Shown: piece by piece, positions 17,488 to 23,442 of the stretch
How positions within the stretch are numbered: the first letter of the stretch is position 1
How the letters are laid out: every line of letters begins with the position of its first letter
Origin: a virus
IMG/VR virus record: IMGVR_UViG_3300032311_000493
Span: 1-34,719 of that record
Reading direction: 5' to 3' (one strand)
Length of the DNA: 34,719 nucleotides
Program-made: the position numbers and the translations under genes
The notes under the pieces: generated by a model
The model's database searches: none
The model's input: the letters and a program-made list of their open reading frames with translations, nothing else
What the model was told of the DNA's origin: nothing

Positions 17488-17688
17488 TTAGATGCGCTGC
17501 GCCCTTTCATTGAGCATTGCCTCAGCCGCATCAAATGCGGCTTTAGCCGTTTCTTCTGGGGTAGACATGGGAGAAGACCCGAGCAAAGAAAATGCCGCAA
17601 ACCAATCCAGCATAGTGATCTCTTGAATGGAGATTGGGTCACGCTTGATCTTTAAGGCCTCAATTCCCTCTGGGCTTTTTCGTGCCAC
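17488..17688 (-). CDS. Small phage protein, paralog of the 15099 gene
   Basis: Sixty-six residues with a GTG start at 17688 chosen because AGGAGAAGGCAA lies directly upstream; this overlaps the RHH gene by 29 bases. The pattern ISIQEITMLDWFAAF...TPEETAKAAFDAAEAMLNERA is the same family as the 15099-15299 protein. Uncharacterised. Confidence 0.65.
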   Translation of the reverse strand: MARKSPEGIEALKIKRDPISIQEITMLDWFAAFSLLGSSPMSTPEETAKAAFDAAEAMLNERAQRI

Positions 17689-17977
17689 TTGCCTTCTCCT
17701 TCACAACAAGTTTTGAAATTTTGTCTGTCAATGCTGGCATCACTTTTTTACCGTTGATAACCAGTCCACTGATAGATGCTTCAGATTCCACAACCTTAAT
17801 TGAATCATTCAGACCCTTGTTGTAGCCGCTATTAAAAGCTGTACCGCCTTCAATGATTAGCGTGATGGCATCTCTAACAAGAGAGGACGCCTTGCGCTCG
17901 CCCGCGGCTATCTTCAACTTCTTATAGATCTCTTCCGGCAAATGCACCGAATAGGGAATCAGGCGCTTTGTTTCCAT
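17660..17977 (-). CDS. Ribbon-helix-helix DNA-binding protein
   Basis: One hundred and five residues. The first 45 (RLIPYSVHLPEEIYKKLKIA, then ERKASSLVRDAITLII) show the strand-helix-helix of Arc/CopG-type regulators, in which the N-terminal strand of a dimer reads the DNA major groove. The C-terminus is basic (KEKASGTKKPRGN). GAGGAATTTAAATT precedes the ATG, and the start overlaps the upstream gene by 19 bases. It may autoregulate the leftward operon; the operator is unknown. Confidence 0.75.
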   Translation of the reverse strand: METKRLIPYSVHLPEEIYKKLKIAAGERKASSLVRDAITLIIEGGTAFNSGYNKGLNDSIKVVESEASISGLVINGKKVMPALTDKISKLVVKEKASGTKKPRGN

Positions 17978-18378
17978 AATTTAAATTCCTCATTAATTTT
18001 GTACAAGCGGCGAGCCGCGTCAGGTTTGCTTCGTAGTTCGGCCCGAGATGTAATCCCGAACTCTTCCACCATCCAATCGATGGCCTCCTGTTCACTGGCC
18101 GCAAAGATGTTGCCAATGTCAAACAGAAAGTTTTGGAACCCTGTATCACGGCACAACATCCCAGCCAATTTGACTGGATCTGTGCCGTTGTCCGTCTCAC
18201 GGTTCATGGGCTGCTCGTTTCCATTGAGCCGAACCATGACCACTTGATACCGCGCGCCCACAAAATCGCGCAGTATTTCTTCAGGGAGGTCATCAGGGTG
18301 GATAGACAGGGTCAGGATGTAACCTGTCCTGTCTTGCTTGAGGGCCACCTTGACGCCTTCAAACTGAGATGTTTTCAT
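17959..18378 (-). CDS. Conserved phage protein, unknown
   Basis: A 139-residue protein beginning MKTSQFEGVKVALKQDRTGY, with HPDDLPEEILRDFVGARYQVVMVRL and a helical C-terminus ending WKQSA. I recognise it as a conserved hypothetical that accompanies phage SSB/ERF cassettes, so a link to recombination or replication is inferred by location. It starts in a TGATG overlap with the SSB-like gene. No catalytic residues recognised. Confidence 0.75.
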   Translation of the reverse strand: MKTSQFEGVKVALKQDRTGYILTLSIHPDDLPEEILRDFVGARYQVVMVRLNGNEQPMNRETDNGTDPVKLAGMLCRDTGFQNFLFDIGNIFAASEQEAIDWMVEEFGITSRAELRSKPDAARRLYKINEEFKLWKQSA

Positions 18379-18662
18379 CAGAATGGGATGTCCGAATCAT
18401 CAATGGGCTCAGGCTTTCTTTGAGCTGGTGCTTCTTCTTTTTTCTTCCAGTTGTTCCACCGGAGGCTTACAAATTCACCGTAGTTGCCTTGCTTGTTGTA
18501 ACCACTGAGCTTGATCACAATGTCGTCGTCGTCATGCTCCTCGAGCAAAGACTTCAAAGCAGATCGCTCCATCACAATCTCGCCCACCATGTCGGGCTTG
18601 CGTGGATCGTCATTCTTGTAGCGATTGGGGGAAAGCTTCCCGCTGTTTGGATACGTGGCCAT
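18378..18662 (-). CDS. SSB-like single-strand DNA-binding protein
   Basis: Ninety-four residues. The N-terminal segment (NSGKLSPNRYKNDDPRKPDM, with VIKLSGYNKQGNYGEFVSLR) resembles the minimal OB-barrel proteins of phage replication modules. A Lys/Pro-rich linker leads to the terminal IDDSDIPF, a close match to the acidic DDDIPF tip by which bacterial SSB recruits RecO, PriA, ExoI and other partners. It is shorter than classical SSB (about 170 residues). It lies directly downstream of the ERF gene (TAATG overlap). The tip is seen directly; the OB fold is inferred. Confidence 0.7.
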   Translation of the reverse strand: MATYPNSGKLSPNRYKNDDPRKPDMVGEIVMERSALKSLLEEHDDDDIVIKLSGYNKQGNYGEFVSLRWNNWKKKEEAPAQRKPEPIDDSDIPF

Positions 18663-19372
18663 TATTCGGACTCCTTATCTTTTCCTGAAAACGATTTTTT
18701 GTATTTAGTAAACACCTCCATCAGATGTGTGTAGTCTTCGGGTGACTTGGTTTTCAGGACATCAAAGATGTTCTTATTCACCTTGAAGATGTTCATCACG
18801 TCTAAGAGACTGGTAGCAGTGTTTAAGGCCAGCTTCGTAGCCTCCACAACTACGTCAACCCAAGCGGTCAAGTCGTCTTCCATTTCCACCTCGACCGTCA
18901 GCTGCCAGCTGCCTTCTTTGCCCTCCATCTTTTTTGGCAGTGGAGCACTGGGCGCAACCTTGGTTTCAACCTTGGGCTTTGCTTTTGGCGGGGCTTCAGG
19001 GTTAAGGGTTGCATCAAGAATATCGTGCTCTACGATTTCCATGGCAGTTATCCACAGGTACCTGCGTTGATAACTTTCAACAGCGCCTAAATTTTGTATG
19101 GCGTGAGCGCCTTTGAGTTGTGCGTCTGCCATAGGACTGGTTGTAGTGATGATGGTGCCATCATCAATATCAATGATGTCCAGCCGTGCAAAGCTGTTGT
19201 CGAATGTCACCACGCTGCACAAACCCAACTCGAAAAAAATCTGCTGCACCTGCGGCAGAAAATCTTCCAGCTTGAAGTACTTGTAACCGGCGAACTTATT
19301 CTCACCAGACATGGAAAGCTTCATGCCCTGCAACTTAATGCGGGCCTCCATAAGTTTCTTGTGTACTGTCAT
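18662..19372 (-). CDS. erf: ERF-family single-strand annealing protein
   Basis: A 236-residue protein. Residues 26-51 (KFAGYKYFKLEDFLPQVQQI through ELGL) and about 95-113 (GAVESYQRRYLWITAMEI) are signature segments of the ERF superfamily, which anneals complementary single strands in phage recombination. A Lys/Pro-rich linker (about 125-150) separates this core from a second helical part. AAGGATTAACCC precedes the ATG. The SSB-like protein and RecB-like nuclease are adjacent, as expected for an annealing-based recombination system. Confidence 0.85.
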   Translation of the reverse strand: MTVHKKLMEARIKLQGMKLSMSGENKFAGYKYFKLEDFLPQVQQIFFELGLCSVVTFDNSFARLDIIDIDDGTIITTTSPMADAQLKGAHAIQNLGAVESYQRRYLWITAMEIVEHDILDATLNPEAPPKAKPKVETKVAPSAPLPKKMEGKEGSWQLTVEVEMEDDLTAWVDVVVEATKLALNTATSLLDVMNIFKVNKNIFDVLKTKSPEDYTHLMEVFTKYKKSFSGKDKESE

Positions 19373-19375
19373 GGG

Positions 19376-19642
19376 TTAATCCTTCTTGGCGCGGCCAGGT
19401 TTGGCTTTCGGGGTGCCGTCTTTCTTTAAGCCATAAGGCGCGTCAACCTTGGGCTTTAACTCTTCTACATGCGGCTTAGGCTCTTCAACGTTCTTGAAAA
19501 GATGTTCAATGGTTTCACTTTCTTCGGTGGCATCTAATGAACAATCCTCGATGTACTCCAGCATTTGTTGAGCGTGTTCAGCAAGCAGTTGTTTAACAAG
19601 CGCGCCTTCGGCCAGAGTTAAATTAATTTCAAACGTCTTCAT
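19376..19642 (-). CDS. Small protein with basic tail, unknown
   Basis: Eighty-eight residues: an amphipathic helical N-terminus (LTLAEGALVKQLLAEHAQQM), an acidic middle and a Lys/Pro-rich tail ending PKAKPGRAKKD that could contact DNA like an AT-hook. AAGGAGAAACCAA lies before the ATG inside the upstream gene (14-base overlap). Position between the nuclease and ERF genes suggests a recombination accessory; no family recognised. Confidence 0.7.
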   Translation of the reverse strand: MKTFEINLTLAEGALVKQLLAEHAQQMLEYIEDCSLDATEESETIEHLFKNVEEPKPHVEELKPKVDAPYGLKKDGTPKAKPGRAKKD

Positions 19643-20513
19643 TTGGTTTCTCCTTCAGGTAGGTTTGGTACTGTTTACAAAATTTGCTGACTTGACAAAA
19701 CTTGTCGCAGCGGGTTCTCTCCCCCGGTCTCACCTCTACGTAGTAGTCCTTCGGGGGCTGGGCTGCTACGGCTTCCTCGCGCGTGGCGTGGACACTCTTT
19801 GCACGTTGACCGCCAACTTTCTTGACGGCAAACGTAGTGGGCTTTTCCCACATATCTTCGCTTGTACAGTGGGGCAGATCGCCGCCGGTATCACTCTCAA
19901 AATAAGCCTCAGAGTGAAGTTGAATGCGCTTCTCAACAAACAACTCTCTGTGCTCCATGGGCCATATAGGAATATCAATCACCACAATTGGGGCTTGTGG
20001 GTAGTCTTCTTTAATGCTTGCTTCGCGGCCTGACCAGTCTCTAATGATGGCCACGATCTGTAGCGACTTCACTGTTTTCTTCTTGGCCTTCTCAACCATC
20101 CATGCATAAATGTTGAGCTGGTCGTGCCACTCTTGTTTTTCATTTCGGACTGCCCATGCGCTTGTGACTTTGTAATCCTTGATATGGATGCCGCCATCTT
20201 CATCAACTTCCTGTAAATCAATAGCGCCCGACAGATGCCAGCCGTCATGATTCAAATGAATGCGCTCTTCAACAATGTGGTTAGCGTCTTTGCCATGCTC
20301 CAAGATGCCGTGTACGGCCGAGCCAAACAATGACCAAACCATTTCGCTGGCATCAACTTCAATCTCATCCCAGTGGCGGTGCTTCAGGACAACGATCTGA
20401 GGACTGTTGATCATCTCTGTTGCCGAAAGATTGGCATTACCTTTTGAATAGGTGGGCCGTTTAATGACGTTAACAAACGTCTGAGGCAGGTTGTGAATGT
20501 TGGTCAGTTTCAT
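19629..20513 (-). CDS. PD-(D/E)XK (RecB/Cas4-like) exonuclease with Cys cluster
   Basis: A 294-residue protein from the ATG at 20513, chosen because it overlaps the stop of the upstream 45-codon gene (ATGA). Nuclease motifs are visible: FGSAVHGIL (His68), LSGAIDLQ (Asp99), IKDYK (Asp113, Lys115) and HDQLNIYAW (Gln132). C216 and RCDKFCQVSKFC (C269, C273, C279) form a four-cysteine set like the iron-sulfur site of Cas4/AddB-type nucleases. It would resect double-strand ends to give single strands for the ERF protein. Enzyme class is well supported; polarity is unknown. Confidence 0.85.
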   Translation of the reverse strand: MKLTNIHNLPQTFVNVIKRPTYSKGNANLSATEMINSPQIVVLKHRHWDEIEVDASEMVWSLFGSAVHGILEHGKDANHIVEERIHLNHDGWHLSGAIDLQEVDEDGGIHIKDYKVTSAWAVRNEKQEWHDQLNIYAWMVEKAKKKTVKSLQIVAIIRDWSGREASIKEDYPQAPIVVIDIPIWPMEHRELFVEKRIQLHSEAYFESDTGGDLPHCTSEDMWEKPTTFAVKKVGGQRAKSVHATREEAVAAQPPKDYYVEVRPGERTRCDKFCQVSKFCKQYQTYLKEKPNEDV

Positions 20514-20647
20514 AGGGCAGTCCAAGGTTTGTTAAACAGCATTTGATTGGCCAACATAGAAACCAGATGCTCCAGATCAGCAATCCGCTTTTCATGTTCG
20601 GCAATGATTTCTTCAAATGATTTCAAATCAGATGGATTGCTAGTCAT
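20510..20647 (-). CDS. 45-residue coiled-coil protein
   Basis: A short frame starting MTSNPSDLKSFEEII and continuing as one heptad-like helix (HEKRIADLEHLVSMLANQML) to KPWTAL. It overlaps the upstream stop by 8 bases and its own stop overlaps the nuclease ATG. SlyX-like small coiled coils are similar in size, but I do not assign that family. Confidence 0.6.
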   Translation of the reverse strand: MTSNPSDLKSFEEIIAEHEKRIADLEHLVSMLANQMLFNKPWTAL

Positions 20648-20864
20648 CAATCACCTCTGTATTTTTGTGGATGGTCATTACCAATTCAATCGTGTCGTGT
20701 AGGCTGACTCCCATCTCTTTGGCCACGGTTGCGTAAGCTATGCCCAGTGCGAGACTCCATTTACCTTCGTTGATTGATTCGGAGGCTATTAAAAAATCTA
20801 CGATCTTTACAGATAGCGCCTGTGCTTCCACAAGTCTTTCCATTAGTTCTATGTTGGTTTCCAT
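20640..20864 (-). CDS. First gene of leftward recombination operon, unknown function
   Basis: Seventy-four residues from METNIELME; the ATG at 20864 has AGGAACAAA directly before it, whereas the longer start is inside the promoter region. It is all-helical (LVEAQALSVKIVDFLIASES, then LALGIAYATVAKEMGVSLHD). Small acidic helical first genes often act as early regulators or inhibitors, but no family is recognised here. Confidence 0.65.
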   Translation of the reverse strand: METNIELMERLVEAQALSVKIVDFLIASESINEGKWSLALGIAYATVAKEMGVSLHDTIELVMTIHKNTEVIDD

Positions 20865-20892
20865 TTTGTTCCTATCAGGTAGAGGGGAAATA

Positions 20893-20920
20893 AATGTACC
20901 ACACATATTGCATCTGTCAA
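20893..20920 (-). promoter_or_regulatory. Leftward sigma70-type promoter of the recombination operon
   Basis: On the minus strand TTGACA (20920-20915), a 16-base spacer and TACATT (20898-20893) lie about 30 bases before the ATG at 20864. The -35 is a perfect consensus. It overlaps the rightward promoter in the same gap. Confidence 0.65.
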
Positions 20921-20937
20921 CACCTATCTGTTACAAT
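20908..20937 (+). promoter_or_regulatory. Rightward promoter with start at or near the ATG
   Basis: TTGCAT (20908-20913), 18 bases, TACAAT (20932-20937). Transcription would begin around 20944, within 2 bases of the ATG at 20946. There is no Shine-Dalgarno in the TTTGTTCCC before that ATG, so the message may be leaderless. The -35 regions of this and the leftward promoter interlock, so both cannot be occupied at once. Confidence 0.5.
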
Positions 20938-20945
20938 TTGTTCCC

Positions 20946-21230
20946 ATGAGATACGCCGCAAGAATTGACGCCAACCAAGAACAGATCGTTTCCGCCTTGA
21001 GGGCGCACGGTGCCACTGTGCGAATCGTTACCCAGGGAAATGGTTTGCCTGATCTTTTGGTGGGCTACAAGGGGTTCACTCTTCTCTTGGAAGTTAAGGA
21101 TGGAAACAAAGTTCCCTCCGCAAGAAAGCTCACTCCGGCCGAGCAGAAGTTTTTTGATGAGTGGACTGGCGGCATGTTGGCCGTAGTCAACAGCGCAGAT
21201 GAGGCAATTGAAATACTGAAGCGTTTTTGA
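20946..21230 (+). CDS. VRR-NUC-like PD-(D/E)XK nuclease
   Basis: Ninety-four residues. RIDANQEQIVSALRAHGATV, then GLPDLLVGYKG (Asp36) and LLLEVKDG (Glu49, Lys51) give the D...ExK active site of stand-alone VRR-NUC / Holliday-junction-resolvase-like phage nucleases. LTPAEQKFFDEW follows, as in that family. It probably cleaves branched or damaged DNA in recombination or packaging. It is the first rightward gene, with no ribosome site before its ATG and a terminator-like hairpin after it. Confidence 0.8.
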   Translation: MRYAARIDANQEQIVSALRAHGATVRIVTQGNGLPDLLVGYKGFTLLLEVKDGNKVPSARKLTPAEQKFFDEWTGGMLAVVNSADEAIEILKRF

Positions 21231-21238
21231 TAGGATGG

Positions 21239-21264
21239 GTTGCGGTTTAAGCAGTTGCCGCAAC
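21239..21264 (+). other. Hairpin downstream of the nuclease gene
   Basis: GTTGCGG (21239-21245) and CCGCAAC (21258-21264) form a perfect 7-bp stem with a 12-base loop, just before the terminator hairpin. It could protect the nuclease mRNA 3' end or act with the next hairpin. Confidence 0.5.
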
Positions 21265-21280
21265 TTCCGTAGGTAGGTTT

Positions 21281-21310
21281 TGCAGGGGTGGAAACATCCC
21301 TGCATTTTTT
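21281..21310 (+). terminator. Intrinsic terminator or attenuator with GAAA tetraloop
   Basis: TGCAGGGGTG (21281-21290) pairs with CATCCCTGCA (21295-21304) in a 10-bp stem with one G-U pair, closed by a GAAA (GNRA) loop and followed by TTTTTT (21305-21310). The next gene starts only 10 bases later with AGGAAG in between, so its expression would depend on read-through or an undetected promoter. Confidence 0.8.
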
Positions 21311-21319
21311 AGGAAGTTT

Positions 21320-22168
21320 ATGGATCCGTTTCTTGTCGATCAACCTACGGTTATCTCCTTTTCAGGGGGTCGCACTTCCGCTTACATGCTGTGGCGGGTA
21401 CTGCAATCTAACAATGGACTACCCAAAGAAGCCATAGTCTGTTTTGCTAACACCGGCAAAGAAGAAGAGGCCACGCTCCGGTTTGTAGACCGCTGCTCCA
21501 AAGAGTGGAATGTCCCCATCACTTGGCTGGAATATGCCGATGCGCCTGAAGTCAAAGACCGATTCAAACAGGTTACTTTTGAGACTGCCAGCCGCGAGGG
21601 TGAACCGTTTGAGGCCCTGATTCTGAAGCGGAAGTACCTGCCCAATCCTGTGAGCCGGTTCTGTACTGTAGAGCTTAAGGTTCGCACCATTCACCGGTAC
21701 TTGAAAGCCAACGGCTGGACAGAGTGGGACTCCATGATTGGAATCCGAGCCGATGAACAGCGTCGCTTGGCCAAGATTGGCAATCAAGACTATGGAAAAC
21801 ATGAAGAAAAGGTAGCCCCGCTTGGGAGAGTGGGCATTACCAAAGAATTGGTGGGTGAATTTTGGCGCTCTCAGCCTTTTGATTTAGAGCTGCCGAACAT
21901 GAACGGCGTTACCAAGCACGGCAACTGTGATCTCTGCTACTTAAAACCTGCTGGCCAGGTGTTGAGCTTGATTCAAGAGAAGCCCAGTCGTGCTATTTGG
22001 TGGGCCAAGATGGAGCAGGTCATTCAGTCTACCGGCCAGCTTACGGGTGACGGCGCAAGATTTCGCAGTGACCGGCCAAGCTATTCGCAGATGGCGTCTT
22101 TTACAGATCAGCAAACCGACATGTTTGACACCAACGAAGAAGGCATAGCTTGCTTCTGTGGCGATTGA
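21320..22168 (+). CDS. PAPS reductase / PP-loop ATPase-like protein
   Basis: A 282-residue protein with AGGAAG before its ATG. SFSGGRTSAYML (13-24) is the SGGxxS PP-loop of the PAPS reductase / adenine nucleotide alpha hydrolase superfamily, which binds ATP or PAPS through the pyrophosphate. CTVELK (115-120) matches the conserved C-T-x-x-x-K segment. Cysteines 203, 206 (GNCDLCYLK) and 278, 280 (ACFCGD) could hold an iron-sulfur cluster. Phages carry such genes widely; proposed roles are sulfur assimilation or DNA/tRNA thiolation (DndC relatives). The sequence does not decide between them. Confidence 0.8.
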   Translation: MDPFLVDQPTVISFSGGRTSAYMLWRVLQSNNGLPKEAIVCFANTGKEEEATLRFVDRCSKEWNVPITWLEYADAPEVKDRFKQVTFETASREGEPFEALILKRKYLPNPVSRFCTVELKVRTIHRYLKANGWTEWDSMIGIRADEQRRLAKIGNQDYGKHEEKVAPLGRVGITKELVGEFWRSQPFDLELPNMNGVTKHGNCDLCYLKPAGQVLSLIQEKPSRAIWWAKMEQVIQSTGQLTGDGARFRSDRPSYSQMASFTDQQTDMFDTNEEGIACFCGD

Positions 22169-22194
22169 GATACGGCATTTAACTAGGAGGAACT

Positions 22195-22410
22195 ATGCTG
22201 ATCGACTACGCGCTCCCCACCATGAAGGCCGAAAAGGCTCTTAAAGATTTGCATGAAGCGATGACCGAGAGAAGGTACAAAGATGCCCTGAAGCTGGCAA
22301 TAGATGCCGGTAACAACATCCAAGACATACAGTACGCTGTAGTCCATGAGACCGAACAGTCCAAGATCCGCGAAAGCAAACACTTGACAACCGACAACAC
22401 AAATCTATAA
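22195..22410 (+). CDS. Small helical phage protein, unknown
   Basis: Seventy-one residues with a very strong TAGGAGGAACT ribosome site. MKAEKALKDLHEAMTERRYKDALKLAIDAG is a helical pattern I have seen in small phage hypotheticals. The last codons contain a consensus promoter for the downstream gene-free segment. Function unknown. Confidence 0.8.
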   Translation: MLIDYALPTMKAEKALKDLHEAMTERRYKDALKLAIDAGNNIQDIQYAVVHETEQSKIRESKHLTTDNTNL

Positions 22411-22411
22411 T
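22384..22411 (+). promoter_or_regulatory. Consensus sigma70 promoter before the structured RNA segment
   Basis: Exact TTGACA (22384-22389), 16-base spacer, exact TATAAT (22406-22411). It overlaps the 3' end of the preceding gene, whose stop is at 22408-22410. The predicted start is near 22418, immediately before the first stem strand of the RNA candidate. Confidence 0.8.
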
Positions 22412-22842
22412 CCGAACTGTTGCCGTAGCAAGCGACGAAAGTTAAGGCCGTTTACACATGCAATTTCGCCTTATCAAATAACCTCGGTCGGAGGGATATT
22501 TGCTAAGGTTGCTACCGGAATTGCAGTTGTAAGCGGCTTTTTTCGTTTCGGGACTGGGTAGATAACGGGTTAGCGCCGTTAGGTTAATCTCCTTTGTAGT
22601 AGTAGTTTAGAAACGCTGCTTCATGCGAACTACCCAGTTCCCTCCTCTACGGCATCCGCACTCCGAGCGTTATCACTGGGCCTGAATGGGCCGCGCGGAA
22701 GTAAACACCGGCACTGGTACTCCCCCAGTTTAAAAGCCGTCCAGCCTGTCAGCGAGGGACTGGGCAAGACGGAAGGGCAAGTGGTGAGACAAACCTTCCA
22801 TCGAACAAATCGCTGCCTCCAAGGAGTGCTGGTCTGGATTTC

Positions 22843-22882
22843 TCACTGGAAACGGTTTCCACTGACGTAGGGTAAACACCTA
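22843..22882 (+). repeat. Triple-palindrome element, copy 2 (degenerate)
   Basis: TCACTGGAAAC-G-GTTTCCACTGA (22843-22865, one mismatch from a perfect inverted repeat) followed two bases later by TAGGGTAAACACCTA (22868-22882), which has a one-base insertion compared with copy 3. The left GGGTAAACCC palindrome is absent. It lies in the 3' part of the RNA candidate. Confidence 0.8.
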
Positions 22883-22951
22883 GTCAAATCGCGCACAGTG
22901 ATAAATACAGGTGGGCAGGGGATGAACAGCCAAGGCTATCACCCTTGGTCA

Positions 22952-22971
22952 ACCGTGGGCGGTATTTTTTT
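22952..22971 (+). terminator. Possible terminator of the RNA candidate
   Basis: A short ACCG-TGGG-CGGT hairpin (22952-22963) is followed by ATTTTTTT. A second hairpin, CCAAGG/CCTTGG (22930-22948), lies just upstream. The 4-bp stem alone is weak, so termination is tentative. Confidence 0.45.
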
Positions 22972-23003
22972 GATGGGGAATATAACAGTTAGTTTTTTTG
23001 CAA

Positions 23004-23040
23004 CCTACCTGTTGACATGGGTCAGAAAGGTAGGCAGAAT
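23004..23040 (+). promoter_or_regulatory. Promoter with operator-like dyad before the replication block
   Basis: TTGACA (23012-23017), 17 bases, CAGAAT (23035-23040; 4 of 6 consensus). A nested dyad spans it: CCTACCT (23004-23010) with AGGTAGG (23028-23034), and inside it TGAC (23013-23016) with GTCA (23021-23024). The dyad covers the -35 and spacer, as a repressor site would. Confidence 0.5.
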
Positions 23041-23066
23041 TCTTTTCCCGAACCAAAGGAGTGGAC

Positions 23067-23252
23067 ATGATCGTACAGGAATTGATAGACAGCATTGCCG
23101 AAGTAGCAAATCTCAAGTACGAGGGAAGACCCGCCGAAGAGCGCCTGGCTTTCCATGTTGGGATGCTTGAAGGAAAACTGCGTGAATACTTTTATATGCT
23201 TGAAAATCTCAGGCAGGAGGTTCATGAAATTGAAAAACTATTACGAGACTGA
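23067..23252 (+). CDS. Small helical phage protein, unknown
   Basis: Sixty-one residues from the ATG at 23067 behind AAAGGAGTGGAC; a GTG two codons earlier lies within that ribosome site and was not used. It is helical with a probable coiled-coil end (YFYMLENLRQEVHEIEKLL). It is the first gene of the rightward replication transcript and its end overlaps the possible early start of the next gene. Confidence 0.7.
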   Translation: MIVQELIDSIAEVANLKYEGRPAEERLAFHVGMLEGKLREYFYMLENLRQEVHEIEKLLRD

Positions 23253-23262
23253 GGAGAAGGAC

Positions 23263-23427
23263 ATGGACGATTTGATTACGTACCGGCATCCGAGGACATT
23301 GCTCGAGGCGTTCCCGCACGACTACCCCGAAGCTCTTGAGCGTCCAGCCAAATGGACGTGTAAAAAAACATGGTTGATGGTGTTGTGCGTTGCCATGTTG
23401 GGATTATTTTTAACCTGTTTTCGATAA
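23263..23427 (+). CDS. Small 'YRHPRTLLEAF' protein with C-terminal membrane helix
   Basis: Fifty-four residues from the ATG at 23263, which has GAGGAGAAGGAC before it; an upstream ATG at 23224 with AGGAGG would add 13 residues. I prefer the shorter form because YRHPRTLLEAF is usually near the N-terminus in small phage proteins. Residues about 33-53 (TWLMVLCVAMLGLFLTCF) form one membrane helix. Function unknown. Confidence 0.65.
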   Translation: MDDLITYRHPRTLLEAFPHDYPEALERPAKWTCKKTWLMVLCVAMLGLFLTCFR

Positions 23428-23442
23428 CCTAAAGGAAGTTAA

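Larger units (their letters stand above)
22418..22971 (+). ncRNA. Candidate large structured noncoding RNA
   Basis: The interval 22411-23066 lacks a credible gene. Complementary segments: CCGTAGCAA (22423-22431) with TTGCTACCGG (22509-22518, one bulge); TGCAATT (22459-22465) with AATTGCA (22519-22525); AAGGCCGTTTACA (22444-22456) with TGTAAGCGGCTT (22528-22539, one bulge and one G-U). The first two cross, giving a pseudoknot. A second domain has GGGACTGGGTAG (22550-22561) with CTACCCAGTTCCC (22630-22642) enclosing TAACGG/CCGTTA (22563-22581). ACTGGG (22675-22680) pairs with CCCAGT (22724-22729). The consensus promoter starts at its 5' edge and a U-run closes it. Size and phage location recall GOLLD-type RNAs, but I cannot confirm that class. 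A shorter product ending at the T-run near 22541 is possible. Confidence 0.6.

Noticed and set aside
20893-20937. Lambda-type lysogeny switch
   Set aside because: Promoters diverge, but no repressor/Cro pair flanks them and there is no integrase in the window.
22411-23066. tRNA gene or group I intron
   Set aside because: No GGTTC-type T-arm with acceptor stem was found, and the flanking genes are both complete, so there is no split exon to join; an intron core was not recognised by eye.
22898-23170. Open frame inside the gene-free segment
   Set aside because: It has no natural protein composition (Arg-rich, low complexity), crosses the predicted terminator and promoter, and overlaps the better-supported gene at 23067.
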